The notes beneath the pieces are model-generated. The model ran no database searches. It saw only the letters and a list, made by a program, of their open reading frames with translations, and was not told the DNA's origin. Shown here in pieces: positions 22,440 to 35,557 of a stretch of DNA of 64,000 nucleotides. A program made the translations under genes and the position numbers. The stretch is taken from NCBI GenBank assembly GCA_963277665.1, contig OY728130.1:1367956393-1368020392 (forward strand), written 5' to 3'. The stretch comes from Viscum album (lineage: Eukaryota > Streptophyta > Magnoliopsida > Santalales > Viscaceae). Within the stretch, counting starts at the first letter, position 1; each line of letters starts with the position of its first letter.

Positions 22440-24048
22440 TTTGCAGGACTATTGATGCGTCCTCATTGGAGGATACTTCTCCTGTTACTATAGAGAAATC
22501 AAGTTCTCAAGTTTGTAAATGTGGTATTACATGTTTACCAAAACTATCACTTTCTCATAGAGATGAGAGATTATATATTTGTTTTAATGATAATAATAAC
22601 GTAACTGACCCAAATGTAGTTCAATTTACCAATTATATATCAATGTAGAGCCGTTGTAGGATTAGTATTTTATATCCTGATTGGAAGTCTGTGGTGGACA
22701 AGATGGCGAAACAACATCTTTGGGATGTCGTGATGGTAAAATATCTCAATTGATTTATTTTATCTCATTTTTTTAATATTAAATATTTTAAATGAAATAT
22801 TTCATTTATTCAATTATTGATGACATTCAATTTTTAGGAAATAAAAGAAATTAAGAAAAGACATCTCTCTTTAGTAGGGGTTCTATGGTGATATTTTAAA
22901 ATAAAACTGACAAAAAATTATATTTTTGGAAAGAAAAAGTTTGAAAACCCATGCCTTAAGTATCTGTATATAGATGAATATACATGGAAACAATTTTTTG
23001 ATAGCTGTCCTGAAGAAAAATTTTAGGTATGGTAATTATTTTATATTGTAAAATTATTATATATTTATTTAATTACTTATTAGTTTATTTTTATGTAACA
23101 AGCCTCCAAAAGATCTCATCAAGAGATCCAGTTGAAAAATGTATACCCTCATACTTTATCATGTGGAGGGTATCCGTTATTAGATTAGAAAACAATTGAA
23201 GAAAAATTTGAAGCAGTAAGAGATCGATATAGTAGTCATTCATAAGAGGTCTATTTTGGTCCTCCACCTCCTTCCACTCACCATGAAAAATGGAAACGAG
23301 CGAGAAGAAGGAAAAATGAAAAGTATCTTATAGAGGAAGCTAAGCAAGTAGCTGATAAAATTGTAAGTAAATATTATTTATTTGTAATGAATTTTTCTAT
23401 TTTATAAATTATAAACACTAATATAACCTTTTAATTTTTCATTTTAGGATTAACTTCAGGAGAAAGAGGCACATGACTCTATTATCACTGGGGGTAGGAT
23501 GGACATTATAACTAATGCTTTAGGAAAGGCAGAACACCCTGGCTGTGTTAGAGGATATCAGGAGGGTGTTAGTATTCGAAAAGTTTTTGGTTAGAGTAAG
23601 CAATCAAAAGACCCAGAAATAAAACCCTTAAAAGTCGGGCTGAAAGAGATGAAATAGTCTATGGGTGATCAAATTCAAGAAGACGTGCAACAAGATTTGT
23701 TAGAACACTTAACAAGACAGTCACAATCTGCACAACCTTCCCAACCTTCCCAACCTACCTAGCTTGCTTACTTTGATCCTCCACCTCTATCCCATCCGGA
23801 CTACCCTGCCCAACTTTCCTACTTTGATCCTCCACCTCCTCGTTCGAACCAAACCATATACTATGAGTTGTTTTTTGGAGATACTCACATATATATTGTT
23901 GCGTTAGGACTCGTATATTTTTGGGGGATTCTGTACATCACCAACCTATACACATGGGTCAGGTTAGAGTATCAGTACTTGATATTATTGATTCTAATGC
24001 TCTACTACCATTTACCACTGAGGATATTACTAAAGGTGGGGATTGTCT
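22440..24048 (+). pseudogene. Second CACTA gene, Transposase_24-like part
   Basis: An exon-like stretch starts after an AG at 22446 (RTIDASSLEDTSPV). It is followed by RISILYPDWKSVVDKMAKQ (about 22655), a KIKLTKNYIF block (about 22900), and a PPPSTHHEKWKRARRRKNEK block (about 23262). From 23460 come the diagnostic SIITGGRMDIITNAL, then EHPGCVRGYQEGVSIRK (about 23530) and a proline-rich tail with YFDPPPL repeats (about 23770-23850). Gaps between blocks look like GT-AG introns. This is the Transposase_24-type protein that plant CACTA elements encode next to TNP2. Stops at several points and the LTR inserted at 24049 disrupt it. Confidence 0.8.
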
Positions 24049-26981
24049 GTAAGGACCCGACCCTAGTTGTCTAGAGTCAGTGCCTTATTTTATTACATTG
24101 GAAAATAAATAATAAATATGCATCCTGAAGTACTGAGTAGTTTAGTAGATTTGGAAACAAGATACATACATATGTTCAACATTACAACTTTAAAGGAATT
24201 TTTTTTAGAAACTCCTTTGACAATATCCATAACTATTAGGTTATTTCTGCATGTCATTCATAATATATCTCTTCATGTCCTAGGAAAATAAAACATAAGA
24301 AAGAGGTGATCTCAAATGCCCAGTAAGGGTAAGCAATACAATAGAAGATATCATAAACATAAACATTAGGCGTGGTGAATAACTAAAAACACATTCCTTT
24401 AAAAATGAACTTGAACACATTATGGAAGGAATAAGAGATGAATAAATAATTCCAGAATAAAGAATAATCAATATTATTCTAATAGTCTAATAACCTCATG
24501 AAATTTCAATTACTAGTTTCATAATTAGGGAATGCATAATGTTGGACATCATAACCATACCGTCTAGGTCTCATGCCAAGACCATAAACAATCATTTTGT
24601 TAAGGCCCTGTACCAAGACTGTAGTTTGTCTTATGATACATAATGATGAATAAAGGGGATATAGAGAGACCCAATCATCACTTAATAAGTCCAATACATT
24701 CCTTATATGAATGGGGATAAACATAAACAACATATACATTCATATTGAAACTAACATATGAAATGTAAATAAATTTCCCCGAACATTAATCATAAACACT
24801 AACCATTCAGAGTAAATTGGTTAATAGTTTTAAGATAGTACATCCATATTAAAACTAATCATAAAACATTAAATTAAATATGGTAGATGATATCATACAT
24901 AATAATCAACAAGAGTGTTGAAATAGATGAAGATACTCTTATAAAATCATCAAGTAATTCTTGAGATAAATACTCTTTTACTTTGAAAAGAAGAATTATT
25001 TTGGAAAAGTATTTGTATAAAACTAGAAGTGAAATAAGATAGTATTTTCATAATAAAATGAGTTATTTTAGAAATATAATGCTTTTTTAAAAACATATTA
25101 TAAAGTGCCCTTGAAAATAGGTAATAATTTGAGAAATTTCCCTGAATCGAGCTTGTATTTTGGGAAGAATTTTTGAAAGATCCTTTTAAAACATATAACT
25201 CACCAAAAATGAAAGTAGGATTTTGGTTGGTACACATATATAGAAAATTATAATAGAATATATGAGGAGTAAATCTGAATAAATAATAATTTAATTCAGG
25301 TAATTAGAGAATAAGAGTAACCCGAATGAAAATGGAGGTTCGGGTAGAAAACCCTTACCTTAAGTCCGAAGATGTTCATCACTTGATCTTAATGAACTGA
25401 ATAATCAAATTTAGGTTCATAAATCAATGATTCCAAAATATCATATACATTTAATTTATTTATTATAACCTTATTAGGTTCATTCATGGCCTTTTGATGA
25501 GTTAAGAGATTCAATTTCATTGTTTGGGAGTGTTTTCTTTCTTATTTTTAATGATCGGTTTAATTGTATTCATGTACGGATAAACATGTAGAATGAGAAT
25601 GGTTTTCCAGAATAGAAGTTGTATGTTATTACTGAACAACCATAATATTAAATGTTTATAAAATGCATTTGGTTATTTGTATTTAAGATGAATCATTATA
25701 TAAAACTTTAATGACAATTTTTTGGGTTAATTGGCGGTTCTTGATCACAACGAACTTATTTTGACTTATAAATTAACATCATGTGTACAAAAGGATTATA
25801 AAACCTTAAATAAGTTAAAATACATATATTATAGCCTGTTTCAACCATAAAAATGGTTTCATGACCATAATTGAAGATGGTAATAGAAATTGAAAACCCG
25901 TCGTCCTTGAATGTGATAAATTAACACATCTGAGATGGTGTTTTAATTTCTAGTATAAAAGAAGGGGAAAAGAGAGATGATGAAGAATTATTCCATTATC
26001 ATAACAAAATTATATTACATGTAAGGTACTGGATTCATAACAACATTTGGATAAAAGGAGGTGAGTAAAGAAAAAGAAAAGAAAGGAACTTGAAATAAAA
26101 GAAATGAAAAGAGGAATTTACCTCTTGAAGTAATCTTCCTTGAGAACCTCTTTAAAGGATAGGTTTTTGTCTTTTTATGATACCAAGGGATACTGGATGT
26201 GGGGGAGGATCTTGGGAGGATATTTGAGAATAATTTATACAAGTCAAAAGGATTGATAGGAGTGAAGTGAAGAGGGAGTGAGGGGGGGGGGGTTATAGTG
26301 GAGGAGAGGGGTGATTTGTGAATATCTTATTAATTATTTTATTATTTCCCTCAAGACAACCAATAGTGTTTATTCATGTGACCCATAATAGTAATAAGTG
26401 CATGTGAGTTTGAACCAAGTGTTATTACATCATCCATGATGTTATGAATAGCGAATTTAACTAATAATGTATATATATGATAAATTACCATATTTTACTA
26501 TTTATAAAAAATTTGAGTATTTTAGAAAAATCACAAAAATTCACCCTAAATTTTTTTCAACGTGTAGAATTCAAAAATGAACTCCATTTTTTTGAAAACA
26601 ATTTTCTAAATATTATTAATTTAATTTTTAAATAAAATCATAATTTATTCGAAAAATAACAATTTTAAAACTATAATTAATTTTATATTGCCTTGAAAAA
26701 TTAATCAAGATCTCATTATCTTATAAACTTAAGACAATAAAATAATAATACAATTTAATATTCATATTACTATTCATAAGGGTATGTTACTATTCACCAA
26801 AAATTAAGTTTGCCTTATTAGACTCTAAATATCTTACTGAACGCAACCACATATGTCGATTTTTCGAAATTCAAATCACAGAGGTGGAAAAATTATGTTT
26901 ACTGGATAGGTTATAACAAAGTGGTGTTTTGTGGAGACTCAGAGTTTCATGCATTTATTTATAAATCCTTGGGGTGTTACA
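24049..26981 (-). mobile_element. Solo LTR (family F) inserted in the CACTA element, TSD TTGTC
   Basis: The insertion begins TGTAAGGACCCGACCC (24049) and ends GGGGTGTTACA (26981). The 5-bp TSD TTGTC is perfect at 24044-24048 and 26982-26986. On the minus strand the LTR starts TGTAACACCCC and ends GGGTCGGGTCCTTACA, the usual polarity for plant gypsy LTRs, so I orient it minus. At 2933 bp with no PBS, PPT or pol inside, it is a solo LTR formed by LTR-LTR recombination. A related LTR (F2) lies at 31329-32185 and 61082 onward. A run of ten or more G lies at about 26282. Confidence 0.9.
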
Positions 26982-26986
26982 TTGTC

Positions 26987-28450
26987 TGGGTCATTTTTTA
27001 GTTTGGCCAACTGGTCTTATTTGTTATATTTCATATGAGCTATGTGTTTTTTTAAATATTAATTACATATGATTGAAAATTACTTATAATTTTTTTCTAA
27101 CATTTAACTTATATAGGATTATCTTAAAGCAAAAGAAATTGCACAATTGAAATAATAAATTCAGGAACAATCGACTGTAGATACTTTTGATATTTCTTAT
27201 GGGATACAAAGATTATATCGGGCTTCTTCTTCCTTGAATAATATCTATGAGTTTCAAATGAAATATGATATATGTGGAAGAGATTATCCATTGAGATTAC
27301 TCAAATAAGATATCACAAATCTAGTTGATTTTGAAGAGATCAGGCTGAATATGTTGTATTTGTTTTCCATGTAAGTAAATTGATGGTTGAATTTTTATTT
27401 TTTAATAGAAATATGGTTTAAATTGACCAAATATATTTCCTTTTTAAATTAGGTATATACACATGATTTTTGTACAAAATGACAACACAACCATTTATGG
27501 TTTTATAGATCCATAATATATTTCCATGGAAGTGCAACATGTGAAGAATCCTAGTAGAGTTGCATATATATGTGAGAGATTATCACATACGAAGATTAGA
27601 TGTTGGTTTTTTCTATTTCTTGATAAGTAAGAACAGAAACATAATTATTAACTAATGATAATTATAATGTCATTAATTGTGTTTTTTTTGTATTTTAGGG
27701 ATCATTATATGTTATACGTATTTTTCCCAAGTGAATGCATATTATATTGGTTTTTCTCTTTATCAAGGAGTGTTGGTAAAAGTTTTTCCACCTTATTAGA
27801 TAGGTAAGTTTTTTATAAGCTCATTATGTTTAATTATTATTGTTTATATATGTATTATTAGTTCATATATATGAAAATGAAGTTCATGGAAAAAATTTAA
27901 TAAAGAACACATGTTGATAAAGAAACCAAATGCCATCAATTATGTGAAAGTAAAGGTAATTATTTTTTATATTAGATATTGTTATGATTTTTTGATATAT
28001 ATATATATATATTGGTTTTTATTATCGATTTAATGTTTTATAACCGTAGTTTCATCGTCAACAAGGACATGTTGAATGTGGTTAATATGTTCTACAATTC
28101 ACGTACGAGATAATCACAACTGGGGTAACTATTGAATTTGATAAGGTTAGTTATATATTTTTTTATTTTCTGTCATAGTATTCTATTTTTTTAATCTCAT
28201 ATCATTCAATGTTATTTTAGATATTCAATGATAATGAGTCTTATACCCAAATTGAACTTACCCATCTTCAATATTTTTTTTCAAAATATTTGTTAAGTTT
28301 GATTACGATTTGAGGTATTTATATTCTAATGTTTTTGAATAATATTACATTTTCCTAATAACATGTGTTCAAAAAACTAATTATTTTGTTATAATAGGTG
28401 TTTGAACAGAATAATATCAAATGAATGCTTCAATAATAACCAACAATGAT
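26987..28450 (+). pseudogene. Ulp1-like (C48) protease region of the second CACTA gene
   Basis: The same gene resumes after the solo LTR. Exon-like blocks read YDICGRDYPLRLLK (about 27265), IRLNMLYLF (about 27340), NDNTTIYGFIDP (about 27480), DHYMLYVFFPSECILYWF (about 27700) and RQQGHVECG (about 28055). GT and AG bases border most of them. The HY in the fourth block and the Cys in VECG (codon 28077-28079) fit the catalytic His and Cys of Ulp1 proteases, which many plant CACTA elements carry. A TAA at 28083-28085 directly follows the Cys-Gly. The protein would cleave SUMO-like conjugates, but its role in transposition is unknown. Decayed. Confidence 0.75.
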
Positions 28451-28654
28451 CATGTCGTCAATTTTAGGTATGCATATTTTAATTCTACTTTATAATACAA
28501 ATGCATAGATATATTTTTGATTAACTAGATAAAAAATGTAAGTTTTTATAGATTTTTAGTCAATGAGAAATACTATTTGATTATTGTATACTATGTTTTA
28601 TTATAGGGACTTTTATTATTTTGTTAGTGTAATATTATGTATTTTCTATTTTTT

Positions 28655-28990
28655 TTACTTTCGATGTCGGTTTTCTTAAAAACCGACGCTGATTTCTTTT
28701 AAAAAATACACGGTTTTCGGCACCGGTTTATAAGAAACTAATGCAGAAAACAGGGCTACGCTCACTTTTCATAATCATTTTTTATAATAACCAATTCTGA
28801 AAATCAGTTTTTGGCATTGGTTAATTTGTAAAACCGACGTCGAAAACTAAGAATGACATCATTTTCGGTGTCGGTTTTTGAAAATAGACACTGAAAAGAT
28901 TATATTTTACATCGCCTTTATAGACGTCAGTTAAAAACTAACATCAAAAATAAAAAAAAACCGACATTAAATCAAGCTTTTTCACTAGTG
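28655..28990 (+). repeat. CACTA right subterminal repeats and TIR
   Basis: About ten copies of a CGGTTTT / AAAACCGACG motif in alternating orientation precede the terminal TTTTTCACTAGTG. They mirror the left subterminal array. Confidence 0.8.
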
Positions 28991-28993
28991 ATA

Positions 28994-30016
28994 CTATAAC
29001 AAGGGAATATCCTTAAGGTGCAATAAAAACTACATCACCATTATTTCATAGACAAAAAAGATTTACTACTTCAAAATAAAATTTAAATATTGAAATCCAC
29101 TTTCAAAATTAGGTATAAATCATATACCAATTTATGAAATCAAATTATGATTTAATTAAATCAAAATATTCTTTATCAAAATATATATGATACCATGAAA
29201 CCATTTACAATAAAAATTATACATGATTCATAGAATAAATTTGACATAACACGTATTTTACTAAAATAGGTGATAAACTCTCTCATAATCAATCATATAT
29301 AACCAAAAAGAATTATATTATCATGAAAAATTTGATTATAAATATCAAGCATCCAATTTAATGTCAAATAAATAGAAATTTATAGAATCACTTACCTTAG
29401 GAAGCTTAATTGACACAATTCCTTCAAATAAGAGTAAATCAGAGATAATGATGGATTTTGTGCACCTTAATCATTAAAACCCCAAAATTCTGAATTCCTT
29501 TAACCATATATATAACCTACCATGGATGGTTAGGTAAAAAAAAGAATAAATAATAAGTGAGTAAAATGATAAAGGGAAGATGAGGAAGATTATATTTCTC
29601 ACCTTGAAGAACACCAAAGAACCCTAAAAAACTAAAAGAGATGGTAATTAAAAGAGCTATAATTTATAGGAGAACATATTTAGATGACGATTGATGAAAA
29701 TAAAAGTAAATATAAGTTAAATTTTCTAGAAATAAACTTTAAAATTTAAAATTATCCACTTTTTATGAAAATGAAGGACATAATTTCATGACCTTAAGGA
29801 CCATGCATTTGACCTTGAAAAACCTAATATCCTAAATTTTTAACTATGAATGATTTCCTTACATAATTCCCCTTGACATGAATATTTACTATTCATTCTT
29901 GAAAAAATTTTAAAATTATAAAATTTATAACTCAATATATATAAAACTCAAAGTAATACATAACATAACAATTAAATTAAATATATATATTTACCAGTGC
30001 CATCATGGGTGTCACA
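28994..30016 (-). repeat. LTR H, segment right of the CACTA insertion
   Basis: AT-rich LTR sequence without open frames. It ends on the plus strand with GGGTGTCACA at 30016, directly next to the PPT-like tract of the pol fragment. No gene is seen here. Confidence 0.65.
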
Positions 30017-30621
30017 ATTCTTCCCATAATGTATCTTTTTCCCCTATCAAGTTTTTGATACTCCTTAGAATAAAAGAGATTATTCTATGAATTCCTCATC
30101 ATGGATTCCCATTCCAAATTCACATGATTATCTTTAACTCACTACCAAATTACTCGAATAAGAGGAATATATTTACCTTACAACATCATATTATGATAAT
30201 CAATAATATAAATCTATTGTACTTTGAAAGTAACATATTATTCCAATTCTAAATATTTCTAACCAAAATCATGATAGGGATATAGTTGATACTTATTCAA
30301 TTGAGATACATGAAAATCATTATGAATATATGAAAATTGAGGAGTTAAATATATTTGGTATTCAACCTTTCCAAGTCCTTACACAACCTCAAATGGATAG
30401 ACATATCTTAGCATAAGATTACCTTGCTTCCCCAATCTTCTATATCCTAGTCGAGGAGAGACCTTGAGAAAGACTTGATCAACAAATACAAATTTCAAAG
30501 ATTGATGAAATTGATCCATATATGATCTATGGAAAATTTAATCCATTATCAATCATTTATAAATCAATTAGATATTATCCATCATTTCTTGTACAATTCT
30601 TAGTCCAAAAAATAAAGACTT
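30017..30621 (-). pseudogene. Chromovirus integrase C-terminus with chromodomain-like tail (element H)
   Basis: The minus strand reads DQVFLKVSPRLG, GYRRLGKQGNLM, then GLGKVEYQIYLTPQ and IHNDFHVSQLNKY. These match the GPY/F module of gypsy integrases. A GKYIPLIRVIW block and then VNLEWESMM follow. In Tekay-type chromoviruses this position holds the chromodomain (IPLVKVLW ... EATWE), which directs integration to heterochromatin. Four stops break the frame. The rest of pol is separated by LTR I, which begins at 30622. It would lie beyond the nest, outside this window. Confidence 0.8.
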
Positions 30622-31328
30622 TGACATGACCTGGCCCACTAGGACCCCTCCTAGGAAGTGGTAAGCTGAGTGTTCTACCCTAATCCCGTATCTAATAGGA
30701 CATGGGTTGGTGACTAGAACCATTTAGACATATCACACATGATGGGAGGAATTATCCAAATGTAGTCATACACAATGCACACCTTTATAGAGGATATAAA
30801 AAAGTAGAAAGTAAAAATTAAACTAAATTCAATATATATAATGCATGAGACAACACTAATATCCATATAGATCAACCAGAACATAATCCATAATGAAAAT
30901 GGGAAATATACATTCACAAAAATATAAAAGTTAAAATCAAAAACTAAAAATAGAAAATGGATAGGTCCGCACAGTAATATAGCTCTAAACATGAACTCAC
31001 CCGCTACTACCACCTCTTGGTACCACTAAGATTTACCAACATCATTTCCACTAAGGGGATCACTGAATAGTATATAATCTATATAAAACACAACATGTTC
31101 GAACAAAGATTCCCATGTAGGGGTGAGTGTATAAATACCTAGTAGGATTCCTCAAAAACCACAAAGGAAAATAATAAGAAAAATAGTTAGCTCAAATTCA
31201 CAAGGCCATATGTAAGAAATATACCATTGAAGATGACAACATAAATATGCTTTAAAGGAGAGAATATCAAGAAATAGGTGAGAGTCATACTTTTAACAAC
31301 CATCCATAGAAGAAATCATCATGAAACC
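30622..31328 (-). repeat. LTR fragment (I) inserted in element H pol
   Basis: Coding homology of H stops at 30621 and TGACATGACCTGGCCC begins, resembling the left end of LTR H. Inside, GTAGGGGTGAGTG ... CCTAGTAGGATTCC (about 31117) and TAGTTAGCTCAAATTC (about 31182) have counterparts in LTR E. It is cut at about 31329 by LTR F2. The other end is not in the window or not recognised. No gene. Confidence 0.45.
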
Positions 31329-32185
31329 TATAGTGACCCAAACATTTCTTATATAAATATTATATATTTTTAGATGAATATTCAATACATCTCACAATAA
31401 TACATGATTGAAGACTATGAAGGTTTGATGTATTTGGAGACTGGATACAAAAATAACTTATTTTCATGAAATAACTTCAAAATATCACATAATATTATTC
31501 AAATATAGTATCCATCTAGGATTATCATTCTTAATATATTTCTTCATAACATGGGGAAAGTGGAAACATAAGAAGGGGTGAGCTCAGATGCTCAGTAAAG
31601 GAAAAATTGGGAGATATTAATCAATGATCTTAAGTGAGAATACGATAAGAAAAGGGGTATGAGAACATGATCATAACTTATGAAAATCATACCCACTCAG
31701 TAAAGATCATAAATCACAAGTCATGGAATAAGCCTTTTTTTCTAACATAAGACATGTGTATAATCATGAATCCAAAATCATGGGCCATGGAGCATAACAT
31801 AATAATTTAACATAGGAATGTGGAAAAATAATAAAATTAAGAAATAATATCATTATAAACATGTAAAAACACTAAAAAGTATACTCATCATATCAAGGAC
31901 ATGTAATTAGGTCCCCAAATTAAATTATGGGCATAAAACTAGGTCCATACATAAAATTATGAACATTAAATAATATAAATAGGTCCATGATAAATGTTGT
32001 CAACATGAAATAAGGTTTATGAATAACATAATTATCTCATGAGATATAAATCTCTACCCAATTAATTGGAGGGATATATAATTATAGTTCCACTTGTCAC
32101 ATAATGAAAACCATATATAAGCATAACAAAATATTATAAAAACATTCATCAATTCATCATAGCATAACCGATGGAGAATAAAAAA
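31329..32185 (-). repeat. LTR F2, left segment
   Basis: It begins TATAGTGACCCAAAC, which aligns to the start of solo LTR F (TGTAAGGACCCGACC). A block at about 31560 (AACATAAGAAGGGGTGAGCTC) matches the one at 24290 (AACATAAGAAAGAGGTGATC). The LTR is interrupted at 32186 by element E and resumes at 61082. No coding sequence. Confidence 0.55.
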
Positions 32186-33431
32186 TGTAACATCCTACCA
32201 TAACCCATTTTATTAGAAATAGGAGGGGTGATACTAACCTTAGGTGATGTCCCCATGATCCCCATGACATCAAAGGCTGAAAAAAATGATAAGTGACCAT
32301 GGTGAATGATTTTACCTCAAGAAAATAACCCGAAACACCACTATAAAAGGTCATAATACGATGTATGACATGAAATCATAAGAAATCAATTAATAAAAAC
32401 CAAATGATAATCAGAGTGGAAATGAAAATATCAATACATAAATATGGTCTGAAAATTCAAAATATGAAAGACCCCAAGGCACCCAAGTGGTGCCATTAAA
32501 AAATCCTCTACAATAAGACCCCCATGCTCTAATTCATATCAAACCCACCTGCAATATCACAATACTCAGCTAGAAAAGTACAAACCCTATATATTTCTTA
32601 TATAATGTAAAATAACTTTTTCATATGCATAGAAGTTAATATGTAGGTGTGAGTATGAAAACTCAGTAGGAAAACCCCGATACTTCCCAAGCATGCCACT
32701 AAGACAAGAACAAGTTAGCTAATAGTTTTTATATAAAAAAGGAGAAGGTATCATGAAATCAGTTTAAAAAATTAATAGTTTTACAAAAGTAATAAAATAA
32801 TTCCATTATACTTGAAATATCATATCTCACTATGCACACACCCAATGTATACATCCAGTCTTTAAATAGTTCTAACTCATGAGAAAAAAAACCTATACTT
32901 CCCAAACAAGTATCACTTATCAATTAACCAATGTGCCCCACTATCACCATACCTAATTCTATAATCAACAAGACATCAATAATTAAAGTATGAACACACA
33001 TCAAACAAGTATACCAAGTCCACGAATCAACATTTTTCTTTAAAACCAAAACCCCATTTTTGAAAACATTTTAACAAACACCACATGGGGATCACCCATG
33101 ATTCATAATTCGAAAACCAATAACCAAATGGGGTTTTGAAATAAGAAAAAATTCAGGATTTATAAATAAAAAAAGAAAATACTTTATAAATCTAAGCCTT
33201 CAAGTTCTATAGAAAAGTGGAGAAAGAGGAAATCCACCAACCTTTTATAATTGATTTCACCATTAAAAATGAGATAGGGAGTTTACATGAAACCCCATAT
33301 AAAAATATCCTTAATATGAGTCAAAATGTACTGAAAGAGAACCCTAGATACATCTAGTTTGAAAAAAACAAGGTGTAAAGGGTGATAAGAGGTTATAATA
33401 GGCAATTTCCAGTCATAAATCGCATTAAAAG
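32186..33431 (-). repeat. Element E 3' LTR, left part
   Basis: It aligns along its length with 59341 to about 60563. Shared blocks include CCCAAGTGG (32490 and 59637), AATATCACAATACTC and GGTGTAAAGGGTGATAAGAGG (33371), which resembles 60500. It stops at the target site of the tandem array. Confidence 0.85.
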
Positions 33432-35557
33432 TGTCACAAACCAACATGGGTAACCCACTAAACCGATACTTGAATAAGTAATGACATGGTTTGAAGAGAG
33501 TTACCAATCCCTATGGGTTGGTGATTAGTGCCTAGTAATTAAGGATGATTAAGGGGAATGATTTCACCCCAAGAATAACCAAACAATAAAAAAATAGCGA
33601 ATAAGAATCCATAAACAGTTAGTATTCCAATAAATCCATCAAGAGAGAAATACTGTAATATAGATAGGTACATATCCCAAAAAAATCCAAAACATATCAT
33701 AACCAAAAACAACATAATCATAAGATCTACTTTTAATAAGTAGAGCACATACCCTATCTTTCACCACTAACTCTCAAGGTCTCACTATCAAAAACACCCA
33801 CTGCCTTTAAGTGGAGCTTTCTCTTTTCCTAGACCTGGAAATAGAAATTCTAAAAATTCTCAAAGGAAAAAGTAAGGTGTGTGAAATAGTATCCCAATAG
33901 GATCTCACCAAGAATCCCATAACCAATCTATAACAAATAAACCAAATATGATCGATTTTAAATAAAACATGTTATGGAAATATTTTTCTCAATTTACAAT
34001 AATTCAACAAAAAGTATAAATTAGGAATATAAAAAAGAAATAAATAAGAATCTCTATTCAATATAAATGAATAATTTTTTTAATCATAACACCATGGTTA
34101 TAATACTCTAGGTTAGTTAGATCAAGGCTCAAGGATCCCTACACATATTAGTGAAATTAGACTCTAGGTATGTGAACTTCCCTAAATATCATGCTTAGGG
34201 GGAATAAGAGTCCACTCTAATGAATGAATTCCTTGCCCTCATCATGGTTAAGCTTATGTTTTCATAGTCAATCCATGGATAGGTATATCTAATACATTCC
34301 TAGATTGATTGTCTTGGAATACACACCAATAACCCAGACTTCCAAGTGCTTCAAAGAAACCATTAAAAGGGAAAATCATTCATCTAAAACCAGTTTCACT
34401 AATCATCATTCAAGCATCTCTTAATCAAGTTTCAAAACAATCAATTTAATTTCAAAAACCAACATCAAAAGTTTTTCATCGAATCTCATTCCTTTTAAAA
34501 TAATTCATTTCATTCAAAATCTATAAAAAATTCACGCCTTCATTTCTCAAGGATCATAATCAAAATCATTCTTCAAATAATTCATTTCAATTTAAAACCA
34601 TTTTTCCAAAATCAACAATTTATTTCAAAATCAATTTCCAAGGAGGCTGTATCACACAAAATTCCATTTAAACCATTTATTAAGAATCTCAAATAATTCT
34701 TTGTAAATAAATTAGAAATCTATTTTAAATCAAGAAAGTAACAATGGTTTCAATTGATAGGAATTGCCTTATGAAACCATGTAACTCAATCATGGGATTG
34801 ACAACCACCCAACAAGGGATCCAAAATCATGGAGAGATGAAGGGATAGAATCAACCAAGATGAAATCATAAAAACAAAATACATAAATAAATATTCAGAT
34901 CCATCACCGACATAAGGATTTATAGACCTCAAAGAAGTATAGAGAGAGAGAGAGAGAGAGGAAGAAAGGAGAATTCTAAATTCAATCGATATTACACTTA
35001 CCAAAAGAGATTCAATACTTCAATTGTAACTTAGATTAGAAAAGGTTTCAAGGGATAAAAATAACCTATAGAGAGCCTCAATGGTTAAATGGGTCTAATG
35101 TAGTTTGATTTATGAGGAATAAAATTTAAAATAGAGGTTTCAAGAAATAGAATTATGATACTACCTTGGAATTTCTTTCCTAGATCAGCATCATTGATAA
35201 GTTGATTGCTTCCAACGACTATTTAGTGCTTCCAGATAGAATTCTTACAACACTGGAAGCCCCATCGGTTGGCCAGTGGAGTTCCTGCAGGAACTCCCTA
35301 TAGCTAGAATGCCACCAGATGACTGGTGGGTCTCACTAACTAGTCAATGGTCCTCCTGTAGCTATTCTAGAAACATGTATTGGTCTACTCTCAAGCCAAA
35401 CTCATAAGATACCTCATGAACTCTCAATCAAGAATAAAAGCACACCCTAACCCCTTAAAAGGATAAAAAATATGGAACAAACAATAATCAACATGAGAAT
35501 CAAGAAAAGCAAGATAAACCAAAGATTTTACATGAAAGAAGACATCAAGATGTTACA
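33432..35557 (-). repeat. LTR A of the tandem array
   Basis: It begins TGTCACAAACC and ends GATGTTACA on the plus strand. It aligns to LTRs B and C. An AG microsatellite lies at about 34939-34961. Short open frames inside (33539, 34786, 35472) are not conserved in B or C and are taken as chance. Confidence 0.88.

Larger units (their letters stand above)
17090..28990 (+). mobile_element. Full-length CACTA (En/Spm, CMC) DNA transposon, TSD ATA
   Basis: The left end reads CACTAGTGGAAA (17090) and the right end, on the minus strand, CACTAGTGAAAAAGC (28990). Eight terminal bases are identical and both continue A-rich. The 3-bp TSD ATA is perfect at 17087-17089 and 28991-28993, as CACTA elements require. 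Both ends carry several hundred bases of subterminal repeats of the GGTTTT...AAAACCGAYG type. Inside, in plus orientation, lie TNP2-type transposase, a Transposase_24-type second gene and a Ulp1-like protease region, all with stops. A solo LTR (24049-26981) is inserted. Without it the element is about 9 kb, a normal size for an autonomous CACTA. Confidence 0.93.
15836..30016 (-). mobile_element. Chromovirus 3' LTR (H), split by the CACTA transposon
   Basis: The right end is well marked. On the minus strand a PPT-like GGGAAGAAT is followed by TGTGACACCCATGATGG, an LTR start, at 30016. The left end is taken as TGACACCTGAGCTGG at 15836, which resembles the start of LTR I at 30622. Removing the CACTA at 17090-28990 and one TSD leaves an LTR of about 2.28 kb. 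This fits the other LTRs of this family in the window. It belongs to the pol fragment at 30017-30621. The left boundary is inference. Confidence 0.6.

Noticed and set aside
28991..35471. Minus-strand open frames at 30714, 32157, 33283, 33539 and 34786 as genes
   Set aside because: They lie in LTRs, consist of hydrophobic AT-driven residues, and are not conserved in the sister LTRs.
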